64,000 nucleotides of DNA from Crocinitomicaceae bacterium (lineage in GTDB: Bacteria > Bacteroidota > Bacteroidia > Flavobacteriales_D > Crocinitomicaceae): NCBI GenBank assembly GCA_030830785.1, contig JAURMI010000003.1, positions 277,288-341,287 on the forward strand. Reading direction: 5' to 3'. Positions 27,298-35,969 of this stretch are shown here, piece after piece (position 1 is the first letter of the stretch; each line of letters opens with the position of its first letter). The translations under genes were made by a program, and so were the position numbers. The notes under the pieces were generated by a model. That model ran no database searches, was not told the DNA's origin, and saw only the letters and a list, made by a program, of their open reading frames with translations.

Positions 27298-27329
27298 AAA
27301 AGCACCACCTTAATGGCAGTGCTTTTTTT
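27297..27329. terminator. Bidirectional terminator between operon and tRNA-Arg
   Basis: Stem AAAAAGCAC with GTGCTTTTT, extended by inner CC/GG pairs, with T runs on both strands. On the plus strand it ends the ClC/antiporter operon; on the minus strand it ends tRNA-Arg. Confidence 0.9.
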
Positions 27330-27330
27330 G

Positions 27331-27404
27331 TGATCCCGTTTGGATTCGAACCAAAGACCTACTGCTTAGAAGGCAGTTGCTCTATCCAGCTGAGCTACGG
27401 GACC
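27331..27404 (-). tRNA. tRNA-Arg (anticodon TCT)
   Basis: 74 nt cloverleaf on the minus strand. Acceptor GGTCCCG pairs with CGGGATC (one G-T), D-arm AGCTCAGCTGGATAGAGC, anticodon stem ACTGC/GCAGT with loop CTTCTAA, T-loop GGTTCGAATCC, discriminator A. CCA is not encoded. Confidence 0.97.
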
Positions 27405-27413
27405 AAATCAATT

Positions 27414-27443
27414 AAAAAAGGGGGATGATTGCTCATCCCCCTT
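27414..27443 (-). terminator. Terminator between tRNA-Pro and tRNA-Arg
   Basis: Perfect 11-base-pair stem (arms 27418-27428 and 27433-27443) with a four-base loop. On the minus strand it is followed by T residues (27419 to 27414), so it should stop transcripts leaving tRNA-Pro before tRNA-Arg. Confidence 0.8.
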
Positions 27444-27444
27444 G

Positions 27445-27519
27445 TCGGGGCGGCAGGATTCGAACCTGCGACCTCCTGGTCCCAAACCAGGCGCGATGAC
27501 CGGACTACGCTACGCCCCG
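27445..27519 (-). tRNA. tRNA-Pro (anticodon TGG)
   Basis: 75 nt cloverleaf on the minus strand. Acceptor CGGGGCG/CGCCCCG, anticodon stem CCTGG/CCAGG with loop TTTGGGA, T-arm CGCAGGTTCGAATCCTGCC region, discriminator A. Confidence 0.97.
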
Positions 27520-27549
27520 AATTAAGTTCGATACGGTCTAAATTAGTGG

Positions 27550-27636
27550 CGGTGGGAGCGGGATTCGAACCCGCGGTACGGTTACCCGTACGACAGTTTA
27601 GCAAACTGTTGGTTTCAGCCTCTCACCCATCCCACC
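27550..27636 (-). tRNA. tRNA-Ser (anticodon GCT)
   Basis: 87 nt class II tRNA on the minus strand. Acceptor GGTGGGA/TCCCACC, anticodon stem ACAGT/ACTGT with loop TTGCTAA, long variable arm (CGTACGGGTAACCGTACCG folds as a stem), T-loop GGGTTCGAATCCC, discriminator G as expected for serine. Confidence 0.97.
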
Positions 27637-27657
27637 AAGTGTTCAATGAACGGATGG

Positions 27658-27665
27658 CAAAAGTA
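27658..27665 (-). promoter_or_regulatory. Predicted -7 box for tRNA-Ser/tRNA-Pro
   Basis: Minus strand reads TACTTTTG, an exact TAnnTTTG match, 21 bases before tRNA-Ser. No well-spaced TTG was found. Confidence 0.45.
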
Positions 27666-27704
27666 CAAAAACAATCTGTTTTTAAAAGTATTTTTTAATT
27701 TTTT

Positions 27705-28877
27705 TTAGCCATCATAGCTAAAGTTTCCATGCTCACTAATAATAGTGACCTTTTTATTATTAGACTCCTCAACTCTACCAATTATTTGGGCGGCAACCCC
27801 CCACTGTTCAGAAATTTGTATAATTTGAGGAGCAATGTTTTCACTCACGTATATTTCCATACGGTGCCCCATGTTAAATACCCTATACATTTCATCCCAT
27901 GGCGTATTTGATTCCGACTGAATCATTTTAAAAAGCGGGGGCGTTTTAAATAGGTTATCTTTTATTACATGTAAATTTTCAATAAAATGCAACACCTTTG
28001 TTTGTGCTCCCCCTGAACAATGAATCATTCCGTGAATTTGATCTGCAAAAACATCCAATATAGATTTTATAACTGGTGCATAAGTACGCGTAGGAGAAAG
28101 AACCAGTTGGCCGGCATTAAGTTCACTATCCTCGACCCTATCTTCTAACCGTTTAGAACCACAATAAACCAAATCTAATGGCAAGGAAGAGTCATATGTT
28201 TCTGGAAAATCTGAAGCGATTGAATGGTGAAAAACATCATGTCTGGCACTCGTTAGGCCATTGGAGCCCATTCCACCATTGTATTTATTTTCATAGGTGG
28301 CTTTTCCAAAAGAAGCCAACCCGACTATCACATCACCAGATTTAATTCGATCATTAGATATTACCTTATTTCGAGGCATTCGACAGACAACAGTTGAATC
28401 AACTATAATTGTTCTAACAAGGTCACCAACATCAGCTGTTTCACCACCCGTTGAATAAATTTCAATTCCGAATCCACGAAGTTCCTCTAAAAGCGCTTCG
28501 GTTCCATTTATAATTTCGGATAAAACTTCGCCCGGAATCAATAATTTGTTCCTTCCAATTGTACTGGAGACTAAAATAGGACCAGTGGCGCCGACACAAA
28601 GCAAATCATCAATATTCATGATTAGCGCATCTTGGGCAATACCACGCCAAACAGAAAGGTCTCCAGTTTGTTTCCAATAGGCATATGCCAATGATGATTT
28701 AGTTCCGGCGCCGTCAGCATGCATTACTACACAATAATTGGGGTCACCCGATAAATAATCCGGAATAATTTTACAAAATGCTTTAGGATAAAGGCCTTTA
28801 TCTATTTTAGAAATCGCCTTGTGAACATCCTCTTTTTGTGCGGAAACACCGCGTTGTTGATAGCGCTTATCAGACAT
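27705..28877 (-). CDS. purM: Phosphoribosylformylglycinamidine cyclo-ligase (AIR synthase)
   Basis: A 390-residue PurM of the long Bacteroidota type. It starts MSDKRYQQRGVSAQKEDVHK and shows HADGAGTKSSLAY, MNIDDLLCVGATGP and IYSTGGETADVGDLVRT, the family's ATP- and FGAM-binding segments. It makes aminoimidazole ribonucleotide in step 5 of purine synthesis. It follows the J-domain gene by 7 bases on the same strand, so probably the third gene of an htpG operon. Confidence 0.95.
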   Translation of the reverse strand: MSDKRYQQRGVSAQKEDVHKAISKIDKGLYPKAFCKIIPDYLSGDPNYCVVMHADGAGTKSSLAYAYWKQTGDLSVWRGIAQDALIMNIDDLLCVGATGPILVSSTIGRNKLLIPGEVLSEIINGTEALLEELRGFGIEIYSTGGETADVGDLVRTIIVDSTVVCRMPRNKVISNDRIKSGDVIVGLASFGKATYENKYNGGMGSNGLTSARHDVFHHSIASDFPETYDSSLPLDLVYCGSKRLEDRVEDSELNAGQLVLSPTRTYAPVIKSILDVFADQIHGMIHCSGGAQTKVLHFIENLHVIKDNLFKTPPLFKMIQSESNTPWDEMYRVFNMGHRMEIYVSENIAPQIIQISEQWGVAAQIIGRVEESNNKKVTIISEHGNFSYDG

Positions 28878-28884
28878 TATTCAT

Positions 28885-29649
28885 TTATTTCATGCCGCGC
28901 CGCTTTTTAATAGCTTCATAGGCATCTTGGATTTGTTGAAATTTCTCTTTCGCACCTTTTAGGTATTCCTCTCCCATGTGTGCAACTTTATCTGGATGAT
29001 GGGCTGCTGCCATTTTGCGATATGCTTTTTTCACTTCATCGTCAGTTGCATTTTGATCGAGACCTAAAATTTTATAATCTGAATCTACATTTCGATAGAA
29101 CATATTGCGCAAACTTTCAAACTCAACTGCAGGTATTCCAAGCATGGTGGCTATCCTTGAAATCACATTTAGCTCAGCTGTACCAACATCACCATCTGCT
29201 TTGGCAATGCCAAATAAGTAGTGCACCAACTGCACACGCACCTCAGGTGTCATGCGCGCACGGATATCATGACAAATTTGTTGCAAGGGTATGTTGGGCG
29301 CATCTAAAAACTGTTTTAATGTCTGAAGATGGGTTGCATTAAATTGACGTCCAAACTGAGCGGCAAAAAAACTTTTTACAAAATCGAGTTCTATTCTTAA
29401 TACTTTACCATCTGCTTTCATAACAGCAGCTGATAAAGCCATAAGCATAGTGGGTAAATCGTAGCGAGAACTTTGTTGTCGGTAAAATTCAAAAGGGTCC
29501 TGACCAAAACCTTGACCCGAACCAGCACTCCCATTCTTGGCAGTCTGTTGGAATTGATCTATCAGTGAACCAATGGCAAAACCTAAAATTCCTAAACCTA
29601 TTTTCCTAGTTAAAACAAGGGCCAATATGCCCAAAATCCATTTGTACAA
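28885..29649 (-). CDS. Membrane-anchored TerB/J-domain co-chaperone (DjlA-like)
   Basis: A 254-residue protein. Residues 1-~30 form a membrane helix (WILGILALVLTRKIGLGILGF), the middle is a TerB-like all-helical domain (MALSAAVMKADGKVLRIEL and LFGIAKADGDVGTAEL, both with acidic turns), and the C-terminal ~65 residues are a J domain with the HPD triad in AAHHPDKVAH. This is the DjlA plan: an inner-membrane J protein that stimulates DnaK. It lies 34 bases downstream of htpG, suggesting joint expression of Hsp90 and a J protein. Confidence 0.9.
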   Translation of the reverse strand: MYKWILGILALVLTRKIGLGILGFAIGSLIDQFQQTAKNGSAGSGQGFGQDPFEFYRQQSSRYDLPTMLMALSAAVMKADGKVLRIELDFVKSFFAAQFGRQFNATHLQTLKQFLDAPNIPLQQICHDIRARMTPEVRVQLVHYLFGIAKADGDVGTAELNVISRIATMLGIPAVEFESLRNMFYRNVDSDYKILGLDQNATDDEVKKAYRKMAAAHHPDKVAHMGEEYLKGAKEKFQQIQDAYEAIKKRRGMK

Positions 29650-29683
29650 AACCTAAATATTACGCTAGCTCAAAGCTACACAT

Positions 29684-31576
29684 TTATGCTATATGTTCGA
29701 TATTTCTACTAATGAAAGCATCCAATGCTTCTCCTTTGAGTAGGCCTTGGGCCAACATGGCTAGATCAACTAATTGTTTGGCACTTTGGACTTTTTCTTT
29801 TTTCTTCAGTGTAAGCAATTTACTAATCGCTGGATGATTGGCATTAACGGTTATATTGAGCATCTCTGGAAATGCGCCATAGAAACCGCCGCCGCCGCCT
29901 AATTTTTGCTGCTCCATCATTCTGCGAATAAACTCAGGCTGAGTGATAATTATTGGTGCTTCTTTTTCACTCATACTTTCAAATTGCACAGTAAATTTTT
30001 CCTTATTTACCTGCTCTTCAAATAACGGTTTGAGTTTTTGTTCATCATCCTTGCTTAATTTTGATGGAATTTCTTCTGTTTTTTGAATTAACTTATCCAT
30101 ACTATCGGCATCCACTCGTGCAAAACTTATGTTTTCAAAAGATTGTTCAAGTTTAGATATCCAATGTGGTGCTAATGGACCCTCGAGCTCAAGTACTTCA
30201 TAACCCCGTTCTTTTGCTTTTTTAACAAAGGCATATTGTTCTTCTTTATCGTGGGTGTACAATAAAATTGTTTTGTCGTTTTTATCTGTTTGAAGCGGTT
30301 TTACTTTATCAATAAACTCCTGAATGGTATAGAATTGTTGATCAGTATTTTTAAATAAGCTAAAATCTTTTGCTTTTTCAGCAAACTTATCCTCTGATAA
30401 CATTCCATACTGGACAAAAATTTGTAAATCTGGCCATTTTGCCTCGAAATCTGACCTGTCCTTTTTATACATTTCAGCAAGTTTATCTGCCACTTTTTTA
30501 GTAATGTGGGCTGATATTTTCTTGACATTTCCATCGCTCTGTAAATATGATCTAGAAACATTTAAAGGAATATCAGGAGAATCAATGACGCCATGTAAAA
30601 GGGTTAAAAATTCTGGGACAATTTCTGCAACGCTATCTGTGATAAAAACCTGATTACAAAAAAGATTAATTTTATTTCTTTGAACCTCTACATTTTCTTT
30701 AATTTTTGGAAAATACAATATGCCAGTAAGATTAAATGGATAATCTACATTGAGGTGAATATGAAAGAGCGGTTGCTCAAATGTCATTGGGTATAATTCG
30801 CGATAGAATGCGTCGTAGTCTTCTTGTTTAAGATCAATTGGTGCTTTTGTCCAAGCTGGGCTCGGATTATTGATCTGATTTGGCACCTCAACTGCAACAC
30901 GTTTTATATTTCCCTTGTCATCTTTTTCTCCTTCAGGTGAATCGATATATTCAGTTTTGTCTCCGAAAAAAACAGGTATAGGTAAAAATTTACAATATTT
31001 ATCCAGGATTCCTTGAATACGCTGTTTGTCAAGGAATTCTACAGACTCCTCATTGATATACAAAACAATATCTGTTCCCCGGCTGGATTTATCAATATCT
31101 TCTAGCGTGAATTGTGGTGAGCCATTGCTTTCCCACTGTACCGCTTGCGAACCCTTAATACGAGATAAAGTGCGAATCTGGACTTTCTCTGCTACCATAA
31201 ATGCAGAATAAAACCCTAGACCAAAATGCCCAATGATTTGCTCTGCTCCTTCTTTTCCTTTATACTTTTCAACGAACTCTTCTGCTCCAGAGAACGCAAT
31301 TTGGTTTATATATTTATCTATTTCCTCTGCGCTCATGCCAATCCCGTTATCGCGAATGGTTAAGGTTTTGGCATCTTTATCGAGCAATATTTCAACTTTT
31401 AAATCCCCAAGTTTATCTTTGAATTCTCCATTTTTTGCTAAAACATTTAATTTCTGTGTTGCATCAACTGCATTAGAAACCAGTTCACGCAAGAAAATTT
31501 CGTGATCAGAATATAAGAATTTCTTAATTATCGGAAAGATATTTTCCGTTTGAACATGAATTTGACCCGTTTTCAT
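29684..31576 (-). CDS. htpG: Molecular chaperone HtpG (Hsp90)
   Basis: A 630-residue Hsp90. The GHKL ATPase domain shows FLRELVSNAVDATQKL, IRDNGIGMSAEEID and GHFGLGFYSAFMVA; the middle domain has LNVSRSYLQSD with the catalytic-loop arginine. There is a GGGGGFYG insert near residue 565. HtpG helps late folding and remodelling together with DnaK. First gene of htpG-djlA-like-purM; its promoter should lie in the 102-bp divergent region that carries unusual repeats. Confidence 0.98.
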   Translation of the reverse strand: MKTGQIHVQTENIFPIIKKFLYSDHEIFLRELVSNAVDATQKLNVLAKNGEFKDKLGDLKVEILLDKDAKTLTIRDNGIGMSAEEIDKYINQIAFSGAEEFVEKYKGKEGAEQIIGHFGLGFYSAFMVAEKVQIRTLSRIKGSQAVQWESNGSPQFTLEDIDKSSRGTDIVLYINEESVEFLDKQRIQGILDKYCKFLPIPVFFGDKTEYIDSPEGEKDDKGNIKRVAVEVPNQINNPSPAWTKAPIDLKQEDYDAFYRELYPMTFEQPLFHIHLNVDYPFNLTGILYFPKIKENVEVQRNKINLFCNQVFITDSVAEIVPEFLTLLHGVIDSPDIPLNVSRSYLQSDGNVKKISAHITKKVADKLAEMYKKDRSDFEAKWPDLQIFVQYGMLSEDKFAEKAKDFSLFKNTDQQFYTIQEFIDKVKPLQTDKNDKTILLYTHDKEEQYAFVKKAKERGYEVLELEGPLAPHWISKLEQSFENISFARVDADSMDKLIQKTEEIPSKLSKDDEQKLKPLFEEQVNKEKFTVQFESMSEKEAPIIITQPEFIRRMMEQQKLGGGGGFYGAFPEMLNITVNANHPAISKLLTLKKKEKVQSAKQLVDLAMLAQGLLKGEALDAFISRNIEHIA

Positions 31577-31610
31577 TGTATTTGAATTTTTAATTACGAA
31601 TGCTATCTCA

Positions 31611-31669
31611 ATAAAAATGCCAATTCATAAAAACTGCCAATTTGACAAGCAAAGAGATTTTTTTGTCAA
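31611..31669. promoter_or_regulatory. Direct and inverted repeats in the htpG/SDR divergent region
   Basis: Two direct repeats, ATAAAAATGCCAATT (31611-31625) and ATAAAAACTGCCAATT (31627-31642), lie 16 bases apart. They run into an inverted repeat, TTGACAA (31642-31648) and TTGTCAA (31663-31669), with a 14-base spacer. The sequence is not CIRCE (HrcA). The plus strand just before the SDR gene reads CAATTTTG, a seven-of-eight -7 box. Possible operator for the divergent pair (inference). Confidence 0.4.
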
Positions 31670-31678
31670 TTTTGCAGT

Positions 31679-32428
31679 ATGAAATATGCTATCATTACAG
31701 GTGCGAGTTCAGGATTTGGCGCCGCCATTGCCAAACGATTGCAACATCAAGGATATGGTTTGGTCTTATTGGCGCGCAGATATGATAGACTTTTGGCACT
31801 TCAAAAATCACTTTTAGCAACACCTGTCGTAATTGCAAAAGTGGATGTTTGCAATGTAAATGAAGTGGAAAAAGCCATTTCTAATTTGGGGGCAGAAGTA
31901 GCAGATAACATCTATATATTAGTCAACAACGCGGGCTTAGCTGTTGGTCGGGGCCCTATTGAATCTGGAATGATAGATGACTGGAATCGCATGATCGACA
32001 CCAATGTCAAAGGATTATTACATGTAAGTAAAGTAGTGATTCCGCTGCTTAAAAAGCACCCAAATAGCCATTTAATTAATATTTCATCAATAGCTGGTAA
32101 AGAAACTTATGGAGGAGGTAATGTATATTGCGCAAGCAAGCATGCCGTTGATGCTCTTTCTAGAGCCATGCGCATTGATTTAGTAGAGCAACAAATAAGG
32201 GTTAGTAATATTGCCCCAGGTGCTGCAGAAACAGAATTTTCTCTTGTTCGATTTAAGGGTGATAAGCAAACGGCCAAAAGTGTTTATAATGGTTTTGATG
32301 CATTACAAGCAGATGACATTGCCCAAGCTGTAGGCTTTATCGTTTCAAGGCCACCACATGTTAGTATAGCAGACCTTACCATTATGCCAAGTGCCCAAGC
32401 CAATGCGAGCTTAATTCATAAAAATTAA
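31679..32428 (+). CDS. SDR-family NADP-dependent dehydrogenase (YdfG-like)
   Basis: A 249-residue short-chain dehydrogenase. Cofactor loop GASSGFGAAIA near residue 8, ARRYDRL after strand 2 (arginines suggest NADP), LVNNAGLAVG, ISSIAGKETYGGG and the catalytic Y150-x3-K154 in YCASK. It most resembles the YdfG group, which oxidises 3-hydroxy acids such as serine or 3-hydroxypropionate (family knowledge). Four bases separate it from pgk, so the two are likely co-transcribed. Confidence 0.88.
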   Translation: MKYAIITGASSGFGAAIAKRLQHQGYGLVLLARRYDRLLALQKSLLATPVVIAKVDVCNVNEVEKAISNLGAEVADNIYILVNNAGLAVGRGPIESGMIDDWNRMIDTNVKGLLHVSKVVIPLLKKHPNSHLINISSIAGKETYGGGNVYCASKHAVDALSRAMRIDLVEQQIRVSNIAPGAAETEFSLVRFKGDKQTAKSVYNGFDALQADDIAQAVGFIVSRPPHVSIADLTIMPSAQANASLIHKN

Positions 32429-32432
32429 TTCA

Positions 32433-33626
32433 ATGAGCACATTTTCGACTTTTCGCTTTGCATCCAAAAGAGCTATTGTTCGCGTGGATTTTAATGTGCC
32501 TTTGGATAAACAATCCAATAAGGTACTTGATGACAAGCGAATTCTTGCAGCCATTCCAACCCTCAAGCATATATTAAATGCAGGTGGTAGTGTGGTGCTA
32601 CTATCCCATTTTGGCAGACCTAAAAATGGACCAGAACCTCAATATTCTCTTTTACAGATTAAAGACAAAATAAGTGAAGTTTTAAAAGTCCCGGTTCAAT
32701 TTGCAGCAGACTGTATTGGTCAAGAATCCATGCAGCTGAGTGCAGCTTTAAAACCCGGACAGGTATTGCTCTTAGAAAATATTAGATTTTATAAGGAGGA
32801 AAGCCAAGGTGATATGGCTTTTGCAGAAAAACTTGCCAAACATGGTGACTGTTATGTAAACGATGCTTTTGGTGCGGCACACCGTTCGCATGCAAGTACA
32901 ACCCAAATTGCCAACTTTTTTCCGGATGCAAAAATGGCAGGTTTATTAATGCAGGCGGAAATAGAAAATGCTCAAAAGGTGCTGCACACTGCAAAAAAGC
33001 CGTTTACCGCAATTGTTGGTGGCGCAAAAATATCAGATAAGGTTTTAATAGTGGAGCATTTATTAAATATCGCCGATCATATAATTATTGGTGGCGGTAT
33101 GGCCTATACGTTTTTCAAAGCAATGGGAGGGCAGATTGGCAACTCCTTGTGTGAAGATGATCGCCTTGAAACATGTAAGGACATTCTGCAGCGAGCAGCG
33201 GCCATTGGTGTTCAAATACATCTTCCACAAGATGCAATTGTTGCCGATCAATTTTCTCAAAATGCCAATACCCGAATTGATGATTCTAATTTGATTGAAA
33301 ATAATTGGATGGGATTAGATATCGGGCCAATGGCATGTGCTTCTTTTAAACAAGTCATATTAAAGAGTAAAACCATATTATGGAATGGCCCCATGGGTGT
33401 ATTTGAAATGCCAGCCTTTGAACAGGGCACAAAAACGATTGCTCAAGCTGTTGCTCAAGCGACAAAATTTGGTGCATTCAGTTTAATTGGTGGAGGCGAC
33501 AGTGCGGCTGCAATTCAGCAATTTGATTTATCAAACCAAGTAAGCTACGTAAGCACAGGTGGTGGCGCTTTACTTGAATACTTTGAAGGCAAAACTTTAC
33601 CAGGAATAGCTGCCTTATCTAACTAA
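32433..33626 (+). CDS. pgk: Phosphoglycerate kinase
   Basis: A 397-residue PGK with RVDFNVPLDKQ, LSHFGRPK, LLENIRFYKEE, the GGAKISDKV hinge region and the nucleotide loop GGGDSAAAI. It converts 1,3-bisphosphoglycerate and ADP to 3-phosphoglycerate and ATP. Usually beside gap; here gap lies on the opposite strand and the two stop codons share CTAA. Confidence 0.98.
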   Translation: MSTFSTFRFASKRAIVRVDFNVPLDKQSNKVLDDKRILAAIPTLKHILNAGGSVVLLSHFGRPKNGPEPQYSLLQIKDKISEVLKVPVQFAADCIGQESMQLSAALKPGQVLLLENIRFYKEESQGDMAFAEKLAKHGDCYVNDAFGAAHRSHASTTQIANFFPDAKMAGLLMQAEIENAQKVLHTAKKPFTAIVGGAKISDKVLIVEHLLNIADHIIIGGGMAYTFFKAMGGQIGNSLCEDDRLETCKDILQRAAAIGVQIHLPQDAIVADQFSQNANTRIDDSNLIENNWMGLDIGPMACASFKQVILKSKTILWNGPMGVFEMPAFEQGTKTIAQAVAQATKFGAFSLIGGGDSAAAIQQFDLSNQVSYVSTGGGALLEYFEGKTLPGIAALSN

Positions 33627-34612
33627 AAGCGGTGCACGACATCGACCAAACGGTTTGAGTACCCTGCTTCATTATCATACCATCCTGCAACTTTAATTAG
33701 CCCATTAAAAACAGTAGTTAGTCCGGCATCAAAAATAACGCTATGTGGATTACCAATCACGTCCACTGATACAATTGGATCTTCTGTATAATAAAGAATC
33801 CCCTTAAGAGCGCCTTCTGAAGCTTTTTTCATAGCCGCATTGATTTGCTCAGAAGTTACGTCAGTTTTTGTAACAAGTGTCATTTCGGTAACGGAACCAT
33901 CCGATACTGGAACTCTAAAACTGCCGCCTGTTATTTTTCCCTTTAAGTCAGGAAATATCCTTGTAATAGCCTTTGCAGCACCTGTGGAGGTTGGTATGAT
34001 GCTATTTGCTGCCGCTCTGGCCCTTCGCATATCTTTGTGAGGAGCATCATGCAATCGTTGGTCCGAGGTATAGCTATGAACCGTAGAGATATAGGCCACT
34101 TCGATATCTAAAATTTCCTTTAAAACTTTCACCAAAGGAGCCGCATTATTTGTCGTACATGAGGCATTTGAAATAACAGGACTTGACCAGTCGATCTGAT
34201 CATCATTAACCCCCATTACAACAGAAGGTATATCCTCACTATTCGCTGGAGCGCTAATCACAACATGTTTTGCTCCTCCTTTAAAATGTTTGGATGCAGC
34301 CTCATGAGTTAAAAACAAACCTGTTGACTCAATTACAATGCTTACGCCATAGGAAGACCAGTTAATTTGCTCTGGATCACGTTCACTGATGAAAACTATT
34401 TTTTTGCCATTTGTAAAATGCAGTGTATTTCCTTCTATGACAAAAGGTATAGATAAAGGACCATGAATGCTGTCATATTTCAATAAATGAGCCAAGGTAG
34501 CAACGTCAGCTAAGTCATTGACAAGTGCCACATTTACTTTGGGATCTTGCAATGCAATCCTTGTAAAACATCGACCAATTCGGCCAAATCCATTTACACC
34601 AACTGTTTTCAT
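33623..34612 (-). CDS. gap: Glyceraldehyde-3-phosphate dehydrogenase, type I
   Basis: A 329-residue GAPDH: NAD-binding VGVNGFGRIGRCFTR at the start, catalytic cysteine in SNASCTTNN, TVHSYTSDQ, and C-terminal WYDNEAGYSNRLVDVV. ATG 34612 is chosen; the frame extends to 34666 but that part overlaps the promoter and terminator signals. Works next to pgk in glycolysis, though transcribed convergently with it. Confidence 0.98.
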   Translation of the reverse strand: MKTVGVNGFGRIGRCFTRIALQDPKVNVALVNDLADVATLAHLLKYDSIHGPLSIPFVIEGNTLHFTNGKKIVFISERDPEQINWSSYGVSIVIESTGLFLTHEAASKHFKGGAKHVVISAPANSEDIPSVVMGVNDDQIDWSSPVISNASCTTNNAAPLVKVLKEILDIEVAYISTVHSYTSDQRLHDAPHKDMRRARAAANSIIPTSTGAAKAITRIFPDLKGKITGGSFRVPVSDGSVTEMTLVTKTDVTSEQINAAMKKASEGALKGILYYTEDPIVSVDVIGNPHSVIFDAGLTTVFNGLIKVAGWYDNEAGYSNRLVDVVHRF

Positions 34613-34633
34613 ATTTAGTAATTGTGAATTGTA

Positions 34634-34641
34634 CAAAAATA
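34634..34641 (-). promoter_or_regulatory. Predicted -7 box of gap
   Basis: Minus strand reads TATTTTTG, an exact TAnnTTTG match, 21 bases before the gap ATG. A TTG about 22 bases further upstream sits in the 3' arm of the preceding terminator. Confidence 0.5.
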
Positions 34642-34649
34642 ACAATAAA

Positions 34650-34685
34650 AAAGAAAAAGTGTTCAAATGACACTATGAACACTTT
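34650..34685 (-). terminator. Terminator of the C1 peptidase operon
   Basis: Perfect ten-base-pair inverted repeat AAAGTGTTCA / TGAACACTTT (34656-34665 and 34676-34685) with a ten-base loop, followed on the minus strand by a T-rich tail. It lies 83 bases after the C1 peptidase stop and just before the gap promoter. Confidence 0.75.
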
Positions 34686-34767
34686 AATTACTGAAAATCA
34701 ATGATTTACATATTTATCTTATCAAAAGATTCTTATTCAAAAAACAATAAAATAAGTAATTATACTA

Positions 34768-35961
34768 CTATAGTTTTAACTTATTTTTGACACCAGAAGG
34801 GATGCCATCTTTGTGTAAGTAAATATTAATGGTTTTGTATTTGAAATAATTTTCTGAAACATAGAGATATCCTTGCGGAAGATTACCAGTTCCCCATGAA
34901 TTTTTTACCAAAAAATATCGCGTGCCATTTTGATCCTTATATAAACCTACAATGTGCATTCCGTGATCATCGGTTGTAGTTTTATTATCGTAGGCTGCTT
35001 GACGCAATTCTTGAGTAATATTTAATTCTTTCATTGGCTCAAAAAAAGCATTAGAAGTGCGCTGTGCTCCGGCGTCATTAAAACGCTTATCATCTTTACC
35101 GTTCACTTCAATCATGCTCGGATCAGCAGGAACAATAGCTAAACCATTAGAGAAACTGAATCCTTTTTCTGAGACATCTGCACCCCAAGCAATAGTGAAA
35201 CCATTGTTTAAGGCCCAGACTGCAACTTCAACTAAATCATCCATTGCCACATTATAGCTGGAGCCCCAAGCCCAATTATCTGGAATTTCCAGCATACATT
35301 GGCTATACACAGGATGATTTGTAAAAGATGTAAGCGAAACATAATTTTTCATATCCAATCCCAAGGAAGCAGCATAAGATTTTGGAGTATATTGCTTGCC
35401 GTTATATTCAAAAGAAACTACGTCCTTACCAATTCCAAAATCTAACATTTGATTAAATTTCCTTTTCCATTCATCTGTAATACCCTCTGTCGAACCAATC
35501 CTAGAAACGATATCTGTCATCACCAAATTTAGTTGTTCAAACATTTCTCCATGATTATAAGATTTGCTACTTTTTAATCCCGTATAGACTTCATAAGGTA
35601 CAATTCCAAATTTTTCAATTACCAAGGGTACGTCGTGAAAGGCTCCTCCTTCTCCAAAATTGATTTTACCGTCCATTCTGATAAATTTTTCAGCCTTCAT
35701 TTCATAAGCTTTTCTAACGACATACATTTCAGAAAGCACCACGGGCTGCTTGGCTCCTAATCTTTGAATTTCAGACTCGAAGAAACTCGTAGCAGAAAAA
35801 GACCAACAAGTTCCAGTCTGACCTTGACTTTGAACAGGCGTTGCATCTAAACTAACTACTTTTTTAAATTGGTATGAACTACCCTCTACATTCGTGGTTT
35901 GGGCATAAAAATTTGTGGTAGCGATCCCAACACTTAGGATATAACCAAATACTGCTTTCAT
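34768..35961 (-). CDS. Exported C1-family (papain/bleomycin hydrolase-like) peptidase
   Basis: A 397-residue cysteine peptidase with signal peptide (IATTNFYA). The catalytic set is visible: Q46 and C52 in QGQTGTCWSFS, a histidine in DDHGMHIVGL and an asparagine in LVKNSWGTGN. The overall layout matches the aminopeptidase C/bleomycin hydrolase (C1B) group, but the signal peptide places it outside the cytoplasm. It follows the HU/SPOR gene by 8 bases. Confidence 0.93.
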   Translation of the reverse strand: MKAVFGYILSVGIATTNFYAQTTNVEGSSYQFKKVVSLDATPVQSQGQTGTCWSFSATSFFESEIQRLGAKQPVVLSEMYVVRKAYEMKAEKFIRMDGKINFGEGGAFHDVPLVIEKFGIVPYEVYTGLKSSKSYNHGEMFEQLNLVMTDIVSRIGSTEGITDEWKRKFNQMLDFGIGKDVVSFEYNGKQYTPKSYAASLGLDMKNYVSLTSFTNHPVYSQCMLEIPDNWAWGSSYNVAMDDLVEVAVWALNNGFTIAWGADVSEKGFSFSNGLAIVPADPSMIEVNGKDDKRFNDAGAQRTSNAFFEPMKELNITQELRQAAYDNKTTTDDHGMHIVGLYKDQNGTRYFLVKNSWGTGNLPQGYLYVSENYFKYKTINIYLHKDGIPSGVKNKLKL

Positions 35962-35969
35962 AATAAAAT

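Noticed and set aside
27395..27698. Short ORFs across the tRNA cluster
   Set aside because: Both strands' ORFs translate tRNA genes (for example the GFEPA-like repeats arise from T-loop sequences) and are artefacts.
31611..31669. CIRCE (HrcA) operator for htpG
   Set aside because: The repeats do not match TTAGCACTC-N9-GAGTGCTAA.
34656..34685. Operator for gap
   Set aside because: The 10-bp inverted repeat is followed by a T-rich tail on the minus strand and lies after the C1 peptidase, so terminator is the simpler reading.
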